The notes below the pieces were generated by a model, which saw only the letters and a list, made by a program, of their open reading frames with translations, was not told the DNA's origin and ran no database searches. A DNA stretch of 64,000 nt from Dugong dugon (Eukaryota; Chordata; Mammalia; Sirenia; Dugongidae), in assembly GCA_030035585.1 (NCBI GenBank), contig CM057482.1:16293001-16357000 (forward strand). The letters run 5' to 3'. Positions 1 through 11,359 of this stretch are shown in pieces; position 1 is the stretch's first letter; every line of letters begins with the position of its first letter. A program made the translations under genes and the position numbers.

Positions 1-1044
1 AACCAAGCTGAACACTGTAGACATTAGTACCAGAAGCAGGGTGCTACCTGCTACCACCAAAAATATGTGATGTAGGCTGTAGAGCTGGGTGTCAGACAAC
101 AAAGAAACTGTTATTGGAGATTGAAAAAATGGCAAGCCACATAATGCAGTAGTAAAATATTTAGTATAACTGTCACATGTAAAAATTTGGATAACTTGGT
201 GAAAACATGGTAAAATAAAAGCTGTGCCTTGGCTGTCTCCATACTGTGTTTTGATAAGGTGCTATAAGAAATATGATAAGGTGCTAAAAGAGCTCAGAAA
301 AAAGAAGCTATTTGCAAGCAAGGATATAAAGGAAAAGAGAGAATCCCAAAATTTCTGAGCTCGTAAGGTGAAAAGTTGCAATTATTTCTCATTCCTAACA
401 GGTAGACATGTTTTCAAAAGTCAAAAGACAAACTCAGGGAAAGGACCAAAACAAAGGTGTGGCCATCACACCTTTTGTTAAGAACTTTGAATCAATGTTG
501 CCCCCAGTAAACCCTTTCAGTGGAAGCTGTCACACACCACCACCATCACAGGAAAAGACCAAGGATATAGTCCCACAGACGCCCAATAAGCTCGGGATGC
601 CTGTATTTAAGCCTAGATAGAGACGCACATCTCAAAGAACTGAGGATATGACTATTGGCACATGGATCAAACAGAAATCAAACAGATAAAAAGATAACCT
701 CCAGAACAACACTAGCCTCAGTTAAGAGACTGTGACTCTTCTAGACCATTTTGTGTGCCCAAATTTCTACAGGCAAAAAGCAGTCAAGAAAGCTGCTCAA
801 CCCTTACCCTTCTCCCCAGCCAAGGAGGACATATCCTCCAATACCCTGTTTTAAACACCGGCATGGATCATATATTAAAGAAAAGGCCTCACGTGGGCAC
901 AGCCAAGAGCCATGGAAAATGGTGGACTGAAGAGCTACTGCCAGGAGCAAAATCAGGACCTAATCAAGGAATACTTCCTAGTGCCACAAAAAGAAGCCCT
1001 CATTACATTTATCCAATGAGATTTTCAGCATGGTTAGGGACTAG
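1..1044 (+). mobile_element. Degenerate ERV (MaLR-like) internal remnant
   Basis: The first kilobase resembles the internal region of an old MaLR-type endogenous retroelement: near the start it has wording like TAGTACCAGAAGCAGGGTGC, then an A-rich low-complexity body. Two modest open frames (408-620 and 755-1072, both plus) survive but have no recognisable domain. I treat them as decayed internal sequence rather than host genes. The following stretch to about 2565 looks like the matching 3' LTR. Family assignment is by eye and uncertain; it could be another non-LTR or unique sequence. Confidence 0.4.
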
Positions 1045-1172
1045 CAATGGGCAACAACGGGCTCAAGCATAACAACGATTATGAGGATAGCGCAGGACTG
1101 GGCAGTGTTTCGTTCTGTTGTACACAGGGTGGCTATGAGTTGGAAAAAACTCAATGGCACCTAACAACAACA
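1045..1172 (+). mobile_element. RTE LINE 3' tail
   Basis: This is the 3' end of an RTE-clade element. It shows the block for the last ORF residues (ATAGCGCAGGACTGGGCAGT, then TTCTGTTGTACACAGGGT) and ends in the typical CACCTAACAACAACAACA tail. The same block occurs at 19800-19918 and 57560-57688, and in reverse at 9030-9130 and 26690-26790. It is a 5'-truncated copy with no coding capacity. Confidence 0.8.
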
Positions 1173-1479
1173 ACAGGGACTAGTGATTGCTGTGTGTCTC
1201 CCATTCTTCCCCTTTCTTAACAGAAGTGTTTACTGCAGTATCCTACCCCTGTTCCACAACTGTATTTTGGGAAGGAGGAGGGTAGAAGATAACTGGTCTT
1301 TAAGTTCATTGATCTCTGGATCAATAAAATCCAAACACATAAATAATGTAGAAATTCTAATGAGATTGTGGACTTTAAGTCTGGTGTGACTGAAAGACAT
1401 TCTTGAGTTGTTTTCCTTAAGGAACAGATAAGTATATTTTGTATGCAGAAGGGAAGAAAGTGAGTATTTGTGATCAAGA

Positions 1480-2565
1480 CAACAGACTGTGGTGATTATA
1501 GTTCACAATTGACCTCCCACTCCATCTTTGGAAGAGGTTTATATACCCCAGCCCATTGATTTGTAACTTGCCTATGCCTTCTGTGGGAAGATGTCTCACT
1601 GATGTTAAGCGTGGCCGTGTGGCATGGAATGTGAATAGGCTGGAGGCACTCCACACCTGAGTGGAAGCTTTAAGAAGCATCACAAGTTTCAGCTAGCCTC
1701 TGAATCCCGCTTCTTGTTGGTACTGTGTGCCCTGAGTTGATTCTGACTCACAGCAACCCTATAGGGCAGAGTAGAACTGCTCCCATAGGGTTTCCTAGGC
1801 TTTAATCTTTACGAAGAAGCCCTGGTGGTGCAATGGTTAAGTGCTCAGCTGCTAAAAGAAAGGCCAGCAGTTTGAACCCACCAGTCACGCCATGGGAGAA
1901 AGCTGTGGCAGTCTGCTTCTATAAAGATTCCAGAAAAAAACAAACAAACCTGTTGCCACCAAGTTGATTTCGACTCATAGCAACCCTACAGGACAGACTA
2001 GAACTGCCACATAGGGTTTCCAAGGAGCGGCTGGTGGATTCAAACTGCTGACCTTTTGGTTAGCAACCAAGCTCTTAGTCAGTGTGCCACCAGGGCTCCA
2101 ACAGCCATTAGCTTGGCTACTAACCAAAAGGTTGGCAGTTCGAATCCACCGGCTGCTCCTTAGAAACCCTATGGGGCAGTTCTACTCTGTCCTATAGGGT
2201 CGCTATGAGTCGGAACCGACTAGACAGCAACAGCTATGGTTTGGTTTGGAATTTTTACAGGAGCAGATCACAAAGTCTCTTCTCCGTGGAGTGGCTAGCA
2301 GGTTCAAACTGCTGACCTTTCGGTCAGCAGCCCAGCACTTAACCATTGCACCACCAGGGTTCCTTTGAGTTCTGCTTGCTACCCTACAAATGGCAGGTCC
2401 ACATACATAAAAGCTGCTTTTTCAGTTTGGGTCTTTGAATGAAAAGGTACTTGGAGCACAGTCACTCTGCACAGGCAACCCACAGCCTACATATTATGTA
2501 TGTTGTTATAAGCCATTAAGATTTGGGGGTTATTTGTTTCTGCAGCAAAGCTGACTAATACAGAC
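1480..2565 (+). mobile_element. Probable old LTR, split by AfroSINEs
   Basis: The stretch 1490-1700 and the end at about 2500-2565 resemble an old mammalian LTR. The 3' part has TAAGCCATTAAGATTTGGGG followed by GCAGCAAAGCTGACTAATAC, a typical end of MaLR/ERVL-type LTRs. The middle, 1715-2365, is occupied by AfroSINE copies. It may be the 3' LTR of the remnant starting at position 1. The 5' boundary is not clear. Confidence 0.4.
1715..2365. repeat. Cluster of five AfroSINE pieces in alternating orientation
   Basis: Five partial or complete AfroSINE units lie end to end: about 1715-1812 minus (body), 1813-1935 plus (tRNA-like head and middle), 1936-2099 minus (complete, ending CACCAGGGCTCC), 2107-2250 plus (body and GGTTTGGTTTGG tail) and 2251-2365 minus. 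The alternation implies SINE-into-SINE insertions. Because the cluster lies in UACA intron 1, adjacent opposite copies could fold into hairpins in the pre-mRNA. Confidence 0.85.
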
Positions 2566-2709
2566 AACAATGAAACAAAAGGTAGGTAGAGGAGGAATTA
2601 CGTGAATAGGTATTATTCTGCTAGCTGAATGTACTGTGAGATGTCTATGGTTATAAGATAAGTACAATTAGTGAAGGATCTACGTTTCTACAGTGGCTAT
2701 GTTGTTCTA

Positions 2710-2860
2710 TGAGTAGAACTGCCTGAAAGGGTTTTCTAGGCTATAATCTTTACAGGAGCAGATCGCCAGGTCGTTTCTCCCACGGAGCGGCTGGTGGGTT
2801 CAAATCACTGACTTTTCAATTAGCAGCTGAGTGCTTAACCACTCCACCACCAGGGCTCCC
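2710..2860 (-). repeat. AfroSINE
   Basis: Reverse-orientation AfroSINE: the body (GAGTAGAACTGCCTGAAAGG) comes first and the tRNA-like head ends in CCACCACCAGGGCTCC. It is diverged from the common form, and the distal tail is missing. Confidence 0.85.
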
Positions 2861-2974
2861 TAAAGTGGCTACAGATATGGGTAAATATAGATTCTATATA
2901 GAATAAATCTGTTCAATTTGGTTGTTGGTAGTGAAGTCGCAGCAAAAATAAAACTAAGATTGTAAGTTTGGCAA

Positions 2975-3155
2975 ATTAACATTTATTGAGCACCCACTTC
3001 AGCCAAACAATTAAATATGCTACTTCACATATAAAGAGAAAGAAACTTAGAGAGGTTCAGTAGTTTGCCAACATTACATAGCTATCAAATGACGGAGTTA
3101 AAATTCAAATCCAAGACTATCTAATTCTAAAGTTCACTTTTTTTCCCATACCATG
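2975..3155 (+). repeat. MIR-type ancient SINE
   Basis: The order of blocks matches MIR: ACATTTATTGAGCACCCACT, then GAAACTTAGAGAGGTTCAGT, TTTGCCAACATTACATAGCT and a degenerate end. A run of 18 A follows at 3162-3179. Confidence 0.7.
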
Positions 3156-3904
3156 CCATCAAAAAAAAAAAAAAAAAAGTTTAGGTTATTTAGTAATCAT
3201 TCCATAAAAGTAGTTATTTGATTTTATACCACTTACCAATTCTATAGAATGCACGCAAAAGAAAGCTGATGCCATGAACTCAGTTCTCAGTCTGAATTCT
3301 ATTTAATATATTATTCATAATGAACTTTTTCTTTTACAGTCTAAAATATTCTTATTAATCTAGCAACCAAGAATCTAAAGTAATGCATCTTTTATTTGTA
3401 CTCAATAAATTTCCTTAAATTTATACTACAGTAATTCAGAATTCTGAAGATTCAGATAAGTGATAACCTAAACTTACTTTCTCAACATGAAAAAGATTTC
3501 CCAGGCAAATTAACAATGCATTAAAAATAATGGCTGATGCATTTTAGACTACAATGACAAACATTTCAAACATTCTATAAACCATTTAACAGCCCTCATA
3601 CTCCTCAAATAAGCTACAAGTTAAGTGTCATTTTTATTATATAATATATGCTCATGGTAGAAAAAATAGAAAATACTAACGGGTATCAAAAACAAAAGGA
3701 GGAAGGGGAGGTAGGAGGAATGAAAAGAGGCAAAGGCAATCTAGCAAAATCACCATCAAGAGGTAACAGGTCTTTTCAATACCGGGACACACATTTAACT
3801 TTTAAATCAAAATGAACATATTATACACATACTTAAAGTATTGTTCTTAATACGAGTTCACTAACAGAATTGCTGATCGGTGTGTATTCCTGACTTGAAG
3901 AGTT

Positions 3905-3972
3905 CCAAAACCCACTGCTGCCAAGTCTATTCCGACTTCATAGCGACCCTGCAGGGTTTCCAAGGCTGTTCC
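3905..3972 (-). repeat. AfroSINE fragment
   Basis: Short reverse piece of the AfroSINE tail and body (CCACTGCTGCCAAGTCTATT, then CATAGCGACCCTGCAGGGTT). The head is absent. Confidence 0.7.
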
Positions 3973-4256
3973 AAAGCTTATTAAAATATCAATCTTTCTG
4001 GCTCCCTCTGGTGGCAACTAGAAGAAACCTATTTTTTACTTTCCTTTAATTTGGTTTGAAAAATCTAAGTTGGCTCAACTCACAGAGAAGCGCTAATTTA
4101 TCACTATTAAAAATACCTTTAAAAATATATAGTTGGACTAGAAAGTGTACAATGAACAATTTTTGAATGAATTTCTATTAGCCAAGACAGTACAATGCAA
4201 AGAGCATGGGATTTAGCGTCAGAAAAATCTGGACTGAGTTCCCAGCTTGACCACTT

Positions 4257-4420
4257 GGAGTTCTGGTGGCGCAGTGGTTAAGAGCTTGGTTGCTACCAAA
4301 AGGTCGGCAGTTCAAATCCACCAGCCACTCCTCAGAAACCCTATGGGGCAATTCTACTCTGTCCAATAGGGCCACTATGAATCAGAATCCTTGACAGCAA
4401 TGGGTTTGGATTTTTGGGGG
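4257..4420 (+). repeat. AfroSINE
   Basis: Complete plus-strand copy: the head reads GGAGTTCTGGTGGCGCAGTG, the middle has CTATGGGGCAATTCTACTCT, and the tail is GCAATGGGTTTGGATTTTT. The next two copies lie on the opposite strand, so this forms an inverted pair. Confidence 0.9.
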
Positions 4421-4424
4421 ACTG

Positions 4425-4675
4425 TCGTTAGTTGCTGTCAAGTTGATTCTGAATCACAGTCACCTGAATTCACCTGAAGTGTTGCAGAGCAGAACTGCTC
4501 CACAGGGTTTTCTTGGCTGTAATCTTAACAGAAACAGATCATTGGAGCTTTTCTTCCACAACGCCGCTGCAATCTTTTCGGAAGCGGACTATCACATCTT
4601 TCTCCCATGGAGTGGCTGGTGGGTTTGAACTGCCTACCTTTTGGTTAGCAGTGGAATACTTTAACCAGTGTGCTA
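4425..4675 (-). repeat. AfroSINE, long form with internal duplication
   Basis: Reverse copy with body, TGTAATCTTAACAGAAACAG middle, and head remnant near 4640-4675. At about 250 bp it is longer than its neighbours. The extra length is a partial repeat of the AATCTTTNCRGAAGC region (4515-4535 and 4570-4590), probably an internal duplication. Confidence 0.75.
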
Positions 4676-4684
4676 TGATATACA

Positions 4685-4842
4685 CCTGTTACCAGTTGCC
4701 GCCAAGTCAATTTCAACTCATAGTGACCCTACAGGACAGGGTAGAACTGCCCCATACGGTTTCCAAGGAGCAGCTGGTGGATTCGAACTGCTGATCTTTT
4801 GGTTAGCAGCCAAGCTCTTAACCACTGCACCACCAGGACTCT
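4685..4842 (-). repeat. AfroSINE with target-site duplication
   Basis: Complete reverse copy flanked by TGCTATGATATAC (from 4671) and TGCTATGGTATAC (from 4842), which differ by one base. These look like its target-site duplication, consistent with L1- or RTE-type mobilisation. Confidence 0.9.
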
Positions 4843-4859
4843 GCTATGGTATACAGAAA

Positions 4860-6300
4860 ATCTAAAAATTAATTTCTCTTGTTATGTTAAAGGAAAACAA
4901 ATTTTTTTAAATAGCTCATATTTACAACAGAATCCCTTGGGGATCACCTAGGCCAGAATGGTAAATACTTGAATTGTATGTGGCCACTTCCACAGTGAAT
5001 ATGGATAAATCGATTTTAGCATTCTTTCCTTCTGACCAAGGAAGTCCACAGACCTCCCTGGTCCCTGAGGATAAGGTTGTAGTCAGTAATGTAGGAAAAG
5101 CATAGTCATTTTAATTGTCACGGGGAACATTTGCTAATGGTTGTGAAAAGAGGTAGTCAACAACTTCAGGTAAACCTCTCTCCTTCCTGTTAGAAAACAA
5201 AATCTTACAGCTTTCACAATGCCTTTCCAACCTTAGCCTCTTGAGGTAGATCTCTTAATTATCCTGTCACAGACTACAAGACACGGCGGTGGATGGACTG
5301 TGGTCTGACTCAATAATATGTCTCCTATGTTATCATTTAACGAAGAAATAGGAACCCAGAGTGGAGACATAGTGAAGCAGAGGTACATTTAAAAGGAAGA
5401 TTTTCAGGAATGGAGAACAGAAGCAAATTCTGGCGCTGACCATGCAGAAACAGTCCAAGAAAGACGATGGAGACACCAAGTCGTTAAACATTTGAATCTT
5501 ATCATTCATTCATTCCGATAGTTCTGATTACACCTTTACCAAACAAGCTTCTAATAAATTTTCTTCCCTATAGGGAAAGACTAGATGCAAGTATCCAGTC
5601 CACTAGTCAGCTATTTAGTCCTCGTTATACATTAATAAGATGACATTTAATACAACAGTGAACTTTCAGTATAACTTAGCATCCACAAATCCAATCAAGA
5701 TTGAATTCCTGCTTCTACAAGCATAAGGCGAGTTTATCAAGGTGACAAAAGGCCCTCACCCTGCAACAGGAAATTGGGTCTCCCTAATAAAACTTTCAGT
5801 TCAGACTTTACAGATACTGCATACTATCTGAACAGCACAGAGGAAATTGTAAAAACTATAAATGGCACTGATTTTCTCACTAGCTTAGAAGCATATTCTT
5901 TGTTGTTCTTTTCATAATGAAACTAAATCTCTCCAAAATTTAGGTTTTAAAAATATGTATTCATTAGTTTCTCCAATTACTCTCATTTCACTTGGCTTTA
6001 ATTTTCGTCTGAATTAGAAATAAGATCGCTTAGCTCAGCACATTCAAAAGGTATGCAAAGATAAATCAAGGTTGTCAGATCACAATTTTGAGAAATAAAC
6101 ATGTGGAAAAATAATCGAAGGAAATAACCGAAGTGTTAACAGTGGTTAGTTATGACCACCACTGGTTAGCTATGGGAGTACAAGAAATTGTGATTTTTTT
6201 ATATTTTCTGTATTTTCTACAATAAATATTGTTCTGTTCAGACTTCTCTACTTGCAAGGAAAAGAGACCCATTCAAGTTACTTGACAAAAAATAGGATTT
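4860..6300. other. Intron 1 stretch without recognised feature
   Basis: I see no exon, known repeat or long open frame here. The sequence is AT-rich and looks like ordinary intronic DNA of UACA. Confidence 0.5.
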
Positions 6301-6310
6301 CTGAAAGGTC

Positions 6311-6400
6311 ATAGCCTTGAAAACCCTATGAAACAGTTCTCTGCACACACAGGGTCACTGTGAGTCAGAACTAACTCAATGGCAACTAACAATAACAATT
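6311..6400 (+). repeat. AfroSINE/RTE tail fragment
   Basis: It carries the AAACCCTATGAAACAGTTCT block and a tail GGCAACTAACAATAACAAT, so only the 3' half of a composite SINE is present. Confidence 0.7.
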
Positions 6401-8027
6401 TCATAAAGATATATATACAAAGAGCCATAAGATAAATCTCATAGAAAACAAATAATGGGACCCATAATTGAGCTAAGCCCTACAAAGTCTGGAGCTAGAT
6501 AATGGCCCTAGACTTAATTCCATCCCATGAACCTCAAGAAGAGTTTATGGAGCTGCCCGCCAACACCAGTCTGTGTGTATTTTTCCAGTCTCACTATCAG
6601 CTCTTGACATTCTTTCTTTGCTTCCATTGTAAACTCCAAAATTCTTTCATTTTAAGGCTGTGGTTGAGGTACGAAAGGTTAAAAGGGTCAAATTTAACTT
6701 TTTTAAGATTATGAAAGGAATACATACACATGGTTTAAAAAGATTTAACAGTATAGAGACAGTGTATAATGAAAAACAAAATCTCCTTCCCCGTTCCTGG
6801 CTTTTTTCTTAGGGGGAGGGGGAATCTATGATAGGAAAGTTTATATTTATTTTATGTTTCCAAAAACAAAACACAATATCCTATAAAGTTTATTTGTCAT
6901 TTTTATTACAAAACAATTATTGTATAACAATTAGAAAACACAGATAATGAAAAGAAATAGGTTACTTTAAAATTGTTTGAAATCCTATCACACAGAAATA
7001 AATGAAGCATTTTGAAATGGGTTCTATTTTAAATAGATGTTTTTCTATCTGACTTTTACTGTCCACAAAACAGATAAGCTTATATTGGCCACCTATTTAT
7101 ATAAACCCAAGACACCCACACACCTCTCACAACACCTAAGAGTATCACTTAGTATCTCAAACATTTGAGAACCAGTGAGATGAACTCTAAATAAATCACA
7201 CACAGTGGCTAGCCCTGCCATTAGCAAAGGTCATCAGCTTTAATCAGCTAAAATGAAAAGAACTGTGAGTGTTTTCAAAAACTAAAAACACCAAATAAAC
7301 ATAACGCAGTAACGTTTTTAAGATAGTAATCACTGAATATTCTCAAACCGTCCAAGAACTTACACTTAACATGGTCAGCGATCTCAGATTGTGGTTTTCA
7401 AACCTTTTCAATTTCCAAAATTTTCTTCAGAAGCCCTGAATATGAAACAAAGAAAAGAGGAGTGGCTCTGTTTGAAGGTAGGGCCCCTTCAGCACCTGTG
7501 TGTTTTCCTTTGTCCCTGCACCACCTAAGACACTTCCACACAGCAGCTCAGAGTGTGTTAGGCAAATCATTTGCACCAAAATAACATGGTACATGTGTTT
7601 GTTTAAATTGCAGATTAACAGAAACCACTCCAAATCTTCTAAATCAGTCTTTTTAAGGGGTGGCCCAGAATATGTTCAAGAATTCCATATTCCTGAATCC
7701 CTTAACCATATGAGACTATTTTTAATATTTTTCCAGTTGAAAAAAAATCTCCACTAACAAAACTGGAATCATACCAATAGACTGTCCTCCAGCTTGCTTT
7801 TTTCACATAATACATCTTGGACATCTTAACATGTTACATATGTGTTATTATTGGGAATTTTCACTCTAAATGATAATTTCAAAGTTTTATAATTTTCTAT
7901 AATCAGAGAAAAAAAGATTTTTTTAAAGGAGCGATAAAAAATGTTTTTGTTTTACTATTTTAGTTAAATTTCAAGTACTTAACTAATTTTGGAATTTAAT
8001 GTTGGGAATGGTAATATTGTACTGGTC
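6401..8027. other. Intron 1, mostly unique, with faint old LINE pieces
   Basis: There is no exon that I can support. The parts near 6870-7080 and 7750-7860 (ending in TCTTGGACATCTTAACATGT) look like very old L1 or related LINE remnants. Open frames on both strands are short and lack domains. Confidence 0.4.
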
Positions 8028-8212
8028 GATATCTTTACGGGAAACATCTTTCGAACTCACCAGGCGCTCAGCAGGAGAAAAGACCAGGCGATCTGCTCCT
8101 GTAAAGATTACAGCCTAGGATACTCTATGGGACAGTTCTACCCTGTCCTATAGGGTAGCTATGAACGGGAATCGACACCACAGCACACAACTGCTGGTTT
8201 GGGGTTTAGATG
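8028..8212 (+). repeat. AfroSINE-related copy, plus strand
   Basis: The middle and tail are clear: GATCTGCTCCTGTAAAGATT, GGGACAGTTCTACCCTGTCC and a tail before GGTTTGGGG. The head is decayed. It forms a tail-to-tail inverted pair with 8240-8411. Confidence 0.8.
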
Positions 8213-8239
8213 TTAATTGTCAGATTTCCAAATTGGCTA

Positions 8240-8411
8240 GTTTCGCTGTTGTTATTAGACGCCGTTGAGTCAACCCTACCGGGTTTTCTAGGCTGCAATC
8301 TTTATGGGAGCAAATCATCAGGTCTTTCTCCCTCGGAGTGACTGGGCAGGCTCAAACCGCCAACCTTTCAGTTAGCAGCCGAGCACTTAACCACTGTGCC
8401 ACCAGGGCTCC
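8240..8411 (-). repeat. AfroSINE, minus strand
   Basis: Reverse copy ending in a clear head CCACTGTGCCACCAGGGCTC. The tail lies only about 30 bases from the plus copy at 8028-8212, giving a potential stem in intronic RNA. Confidence 0.88.
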
Positions 8412-8584
8412 TTTAATTAGTTTTAGTGTATTGGAAATGTTTAATATTTGAAAGCAATTTTGAATGTTGTATATTTCACATCAGCTATATGTGAAGAATA
8501 ATTTGAATTTGACATGAAGTAATAAGTAGTTTCCAAATTAATTAGTATGCTTTAAGTATTTTGTCTTCATAGTAAGATTATTTA

Positions 8585-8633
8585 CTAGGGTTGCTGAGTC
8601 AGAATTGACTCAATGGCAATGGGTTTGGTTTTT
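8585..8633 (+). repeat. AfroSINE tail fragment
   Basis: Only the last part is present: GTTGCTGAGTCAGAATTGAC, then TCAATGGCAATGGGTTTGG and a T-rich end. Confidence 0.75.
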
Positions 8634-9028
8634 TGAGTTTATTCTAAAAACTGCATTTCACTATACAGTTGGAGTAAAATGTTTTGTTTGATTTTAAATA
8701 CTGCTGAAGTATTTAACATGTTTTCAAACAGTATTTTCTGTACTTAAAAAATGATAGAGTTTGGCTAAAGTTCAACATCTTTATGATCACTGTAAGAGTA
8801 AGATTACAGTTATTTATATTGAGGTGATTATCTTAATCATAATAAATAAATGCTTACGATTATAATCTCCTGGCTGATGGTGACAGGACCTTTAGCTATG
8901 ACCTATTTGGGAACCACAGATTAAGAAGAGTGGGGTATTTCATCCAGAGTAGTATAAATATGCACACTGAAATAATAAAAAGAAAAACCTACACTGTTTT
9001 CCTTGAGGTCAAAATCTTAGATTTTATG

Positions 9029-9870
9029 TTGCTGCTGTTGTTATGAGGTACCGTCAAGTGGGTTCCAACTCTTAGCAACCCTATGTACAACAAAATGAAA
9101 CAATGCCCAGTCCTGTGCCACTCTCACAATCGTTGCTCTTTTTGAGCCCACTGTTGCAGTCACTGTGTCAATCCACCTCATTGAGGGTCTTCCTCTCTTT
9201 CGCTGACCCTGTACTTTACCAAGCATGATGTCCTCCAGGGATCAGTTCTTCCTGATAACACACCCAAAGTACACGAGACGAAGTCTCACTATCCTTGCTT
9301 CTAAGACACATTCTGGCCGTACTTCTTCCAAGGCAGATTTGTTTGTTCTTCTGGCAGTCCACGGTATATTCAATATTCTTTGCCAACACCATAATTCAAA
9401 AGCATCAACTTTTCTCTGGTCTTTCTTATTCACTGTCCATTGAAAATACCATGGCTTGGGTCAGGCACTCCTTAGTCCTCAAAGTGACATCTTTGCTGTT
9501 CAACACTTTAAAGAGGTCTTCTGCAGCAGACTTGCCCAATGCAATACGTCGTTTGATTTCTTGACTGCTGCTTCCATGGGCATTGGTTGTGGATCCAAGT
9601 AAAATGAAATCCTTGACAACTTCAATCTTCTCCATTTATCGTGATGTTGCTCATTGGTTAAGTTGTGAGGATTTTTGTTTTCTGCTGAGGTGTAATCCAT
9701 ACTGAAGGCTATAGTCTTTGATCTTCATCAGTAAGTGCTTCATGTCTTTGCTTTCAGCAAGCAAGGCTGTTAATGAGTCTTCTTCCAATTCTGATGCTGT
9801 GTTCTTTATACAGTCCAGCTTCTCAGATTATTTGCTCAGCATACAGATTGAATAAGTATGGTGTAAGATT
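9029..9870 (-). mobile_element. RTE LINE 3' portion (C-terminal ORF remnant)
   Basis: A minus-strand RTE-clade (BovB-like) element. The tail end is at 9029-9080. The frame at 9242-9433 reads KKDQRKVDAFELWCWQRILN followed by IPWTARRTNKSALEEV, the hallmark C-terminal region of RTE/BovB polymerases. The frame at 9041-9226 has MLGKVQGQRKRGRPSMRWID, the final conserved block. The two frames are offset, so the ORF is broken. The copy is truncated upstream of the reverse transcriptase core. Confidence 0.92.
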
Positions 9871-10500
9871 TTATGTTATGGTCTATGTAATAATTTTATT
9901 CAGTTTTTAATTTGCGTAGTATTTTTCAATATTTAAAAACACCTGTTAGTGTATTTGTTTTTGTGTATTTATGCAATATAAATATTTTGTTTAAGATGTT
10001 TGGATTCCCCCGCCCCAAGGAATATCTTTTGTACCTCAACCACAGCCTTATAGCTAAAATGAAAGAATTTTCTTTAAAAAGGACAGCACACAGCAAGTAG
10101 AGTATCAGCTACAGTACTTAAACAGAAGCCAAACCACATTTTGAGGAATATTCCTATAAATAAATAATTTGTGTATTAGACTTTTCCAATAATACAGAGA
10201 TAAGCAGCCTTCTATATTTTGTAATTTGTTATTTCCTTCCCACACCTCTGCTGGACTTTTCATTAAAGTTTAGGAAGAAAGATGAGTTTTTAAACAGACC
10301 CATGAGTACATTATTTTAAAAGGCCAATTTTTTTATTTCATTATTTCTCAAGTGAGAGTCTATCAAAAACACAAAAGAAAGTGTTTTTAAGTAGCAAAGA
10401 ATAAAGTTAATTTATATTAATCAATAACAATAAAAACTATTGTAGGGTATTTTTCCCCCTTCTGGTTTCTGCATTCTGAACTCTTATAATAAAATTTACC
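9871..10500. other. Intron 1 stretch without recognised feature
   Basis: AT-rich sequence with no supportable exon or repeat. Confidence 0.45.
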
Positions 10501-11076
10501 AACTGCTTTCCCCGTTTCTACCCTTGCCCCCCGACCCACAGTTTATTCTCCACATAACAATCAGAATATTTTTTAAAACACAAGTCAGATCATGTCACTC
10601 CTTTGCTTAAAACCCTCTATTGTTGTTGTTGTGTGCCGCTGAGTCAATTCTGACTCACAGCGACCCTACAGGACAGAGCAGAACTGCCCCATAGTGTTTC
10701 CAAGGCTGCACTCTTTACAGAAGCAGACTGCCAAGTCTTCCTCCCACTAACACCCTCTAGTAGTTAGTATTCTTACAATAAATGTTTAACTTAAATCTCA
10801 AATTGTAGGATGTTCTAAAAGCAAACAAACAAAAAACCTGCAAAGTTGGCCTGGACTCTTTTGATTAGGACTTAAATACAATCCAAAATCCTTAACCATA
10901 AAGCCCTACATGGTCTGGCCCCCACGAACTCACTGATTTAATCTCCTTTCACTCTCCCTCCCGCCTTGCTCACTTCATTCCAATCTTAACGGCCTCCTCC
11001 CAGTTTTTAAAAATATGAAGCTATAAATACAATCCTATTCAAGGGCTTTTAACATGTTATTCCCTCTATCTGGAAC
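10501..11076 (+). mobile_element. L2-like LINE 3' fragment, split by a SINE
   Basis: The left part (10560-10617, CAAGTCAGATCATGTCACTC, then TTTGCTTAAAACCCTCT) and the right part (10855-11075, CATGGTCTGGCCCCCACGAA) match the order of L2 3' ORF sequence. The interruption contains a reverse AfroSINE at 10618-10748. It is heavily diverged and non-coding. Confidence 0.65.
10618..10748 (-). repeat. AfroSINE inserted in L2
   Basis: Reverse copy beginning TGTTGTTGTTGTGTGCCGCT and containing ACAGGACAGAGCAGAACTGC. The head is missing. It dates the host L2 as older. Confidence 0.85.
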
Positions 11077-11077
11077 T

Positions 11078-11272
11078 GAGCCCTGCTGGCACAATGGTTA
11101 AGAGCTCAGCCGCTAACCAAAAAGTCAGCAGTTGAAACCCACCAGTTGATCAGCGGGAGAAAAGACCTGGCAATCTACTCCCATAAAGACTACAGCCGAG
11201 GAAACTCTATCAGGCAGTTCTACTCTGTCCTATAGGGTTGCTATGTGTCAAAATCAACTTGACAGCACACAA
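11078..11272 (+). repeat. AfroSINE, long form
   Basis: The head GAGCCCTGCTGGCACAATGG, the middle with CAATCTACTCCCATAAAGAC, and the tail TTGACAGCACACAATAAT are all present. It is the longer variant with the extra middle block. Confidence 0.88.
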
Positions 11273-11359
11273 TAATAGCATAGAAACTAAGTTAAAGGAC
11301 CATACTTGTCACTAACTAGGAGAGAAAGAAAGCAGAACTAAAAAATGACTATATTATAA

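Noticed and set aside
408-1072. Two open frames at the left end as possible host exons
   Set aside because: They have no conserved domain and no convincing splice sites, and the surrounding sequence looks like an old retroelement interior.
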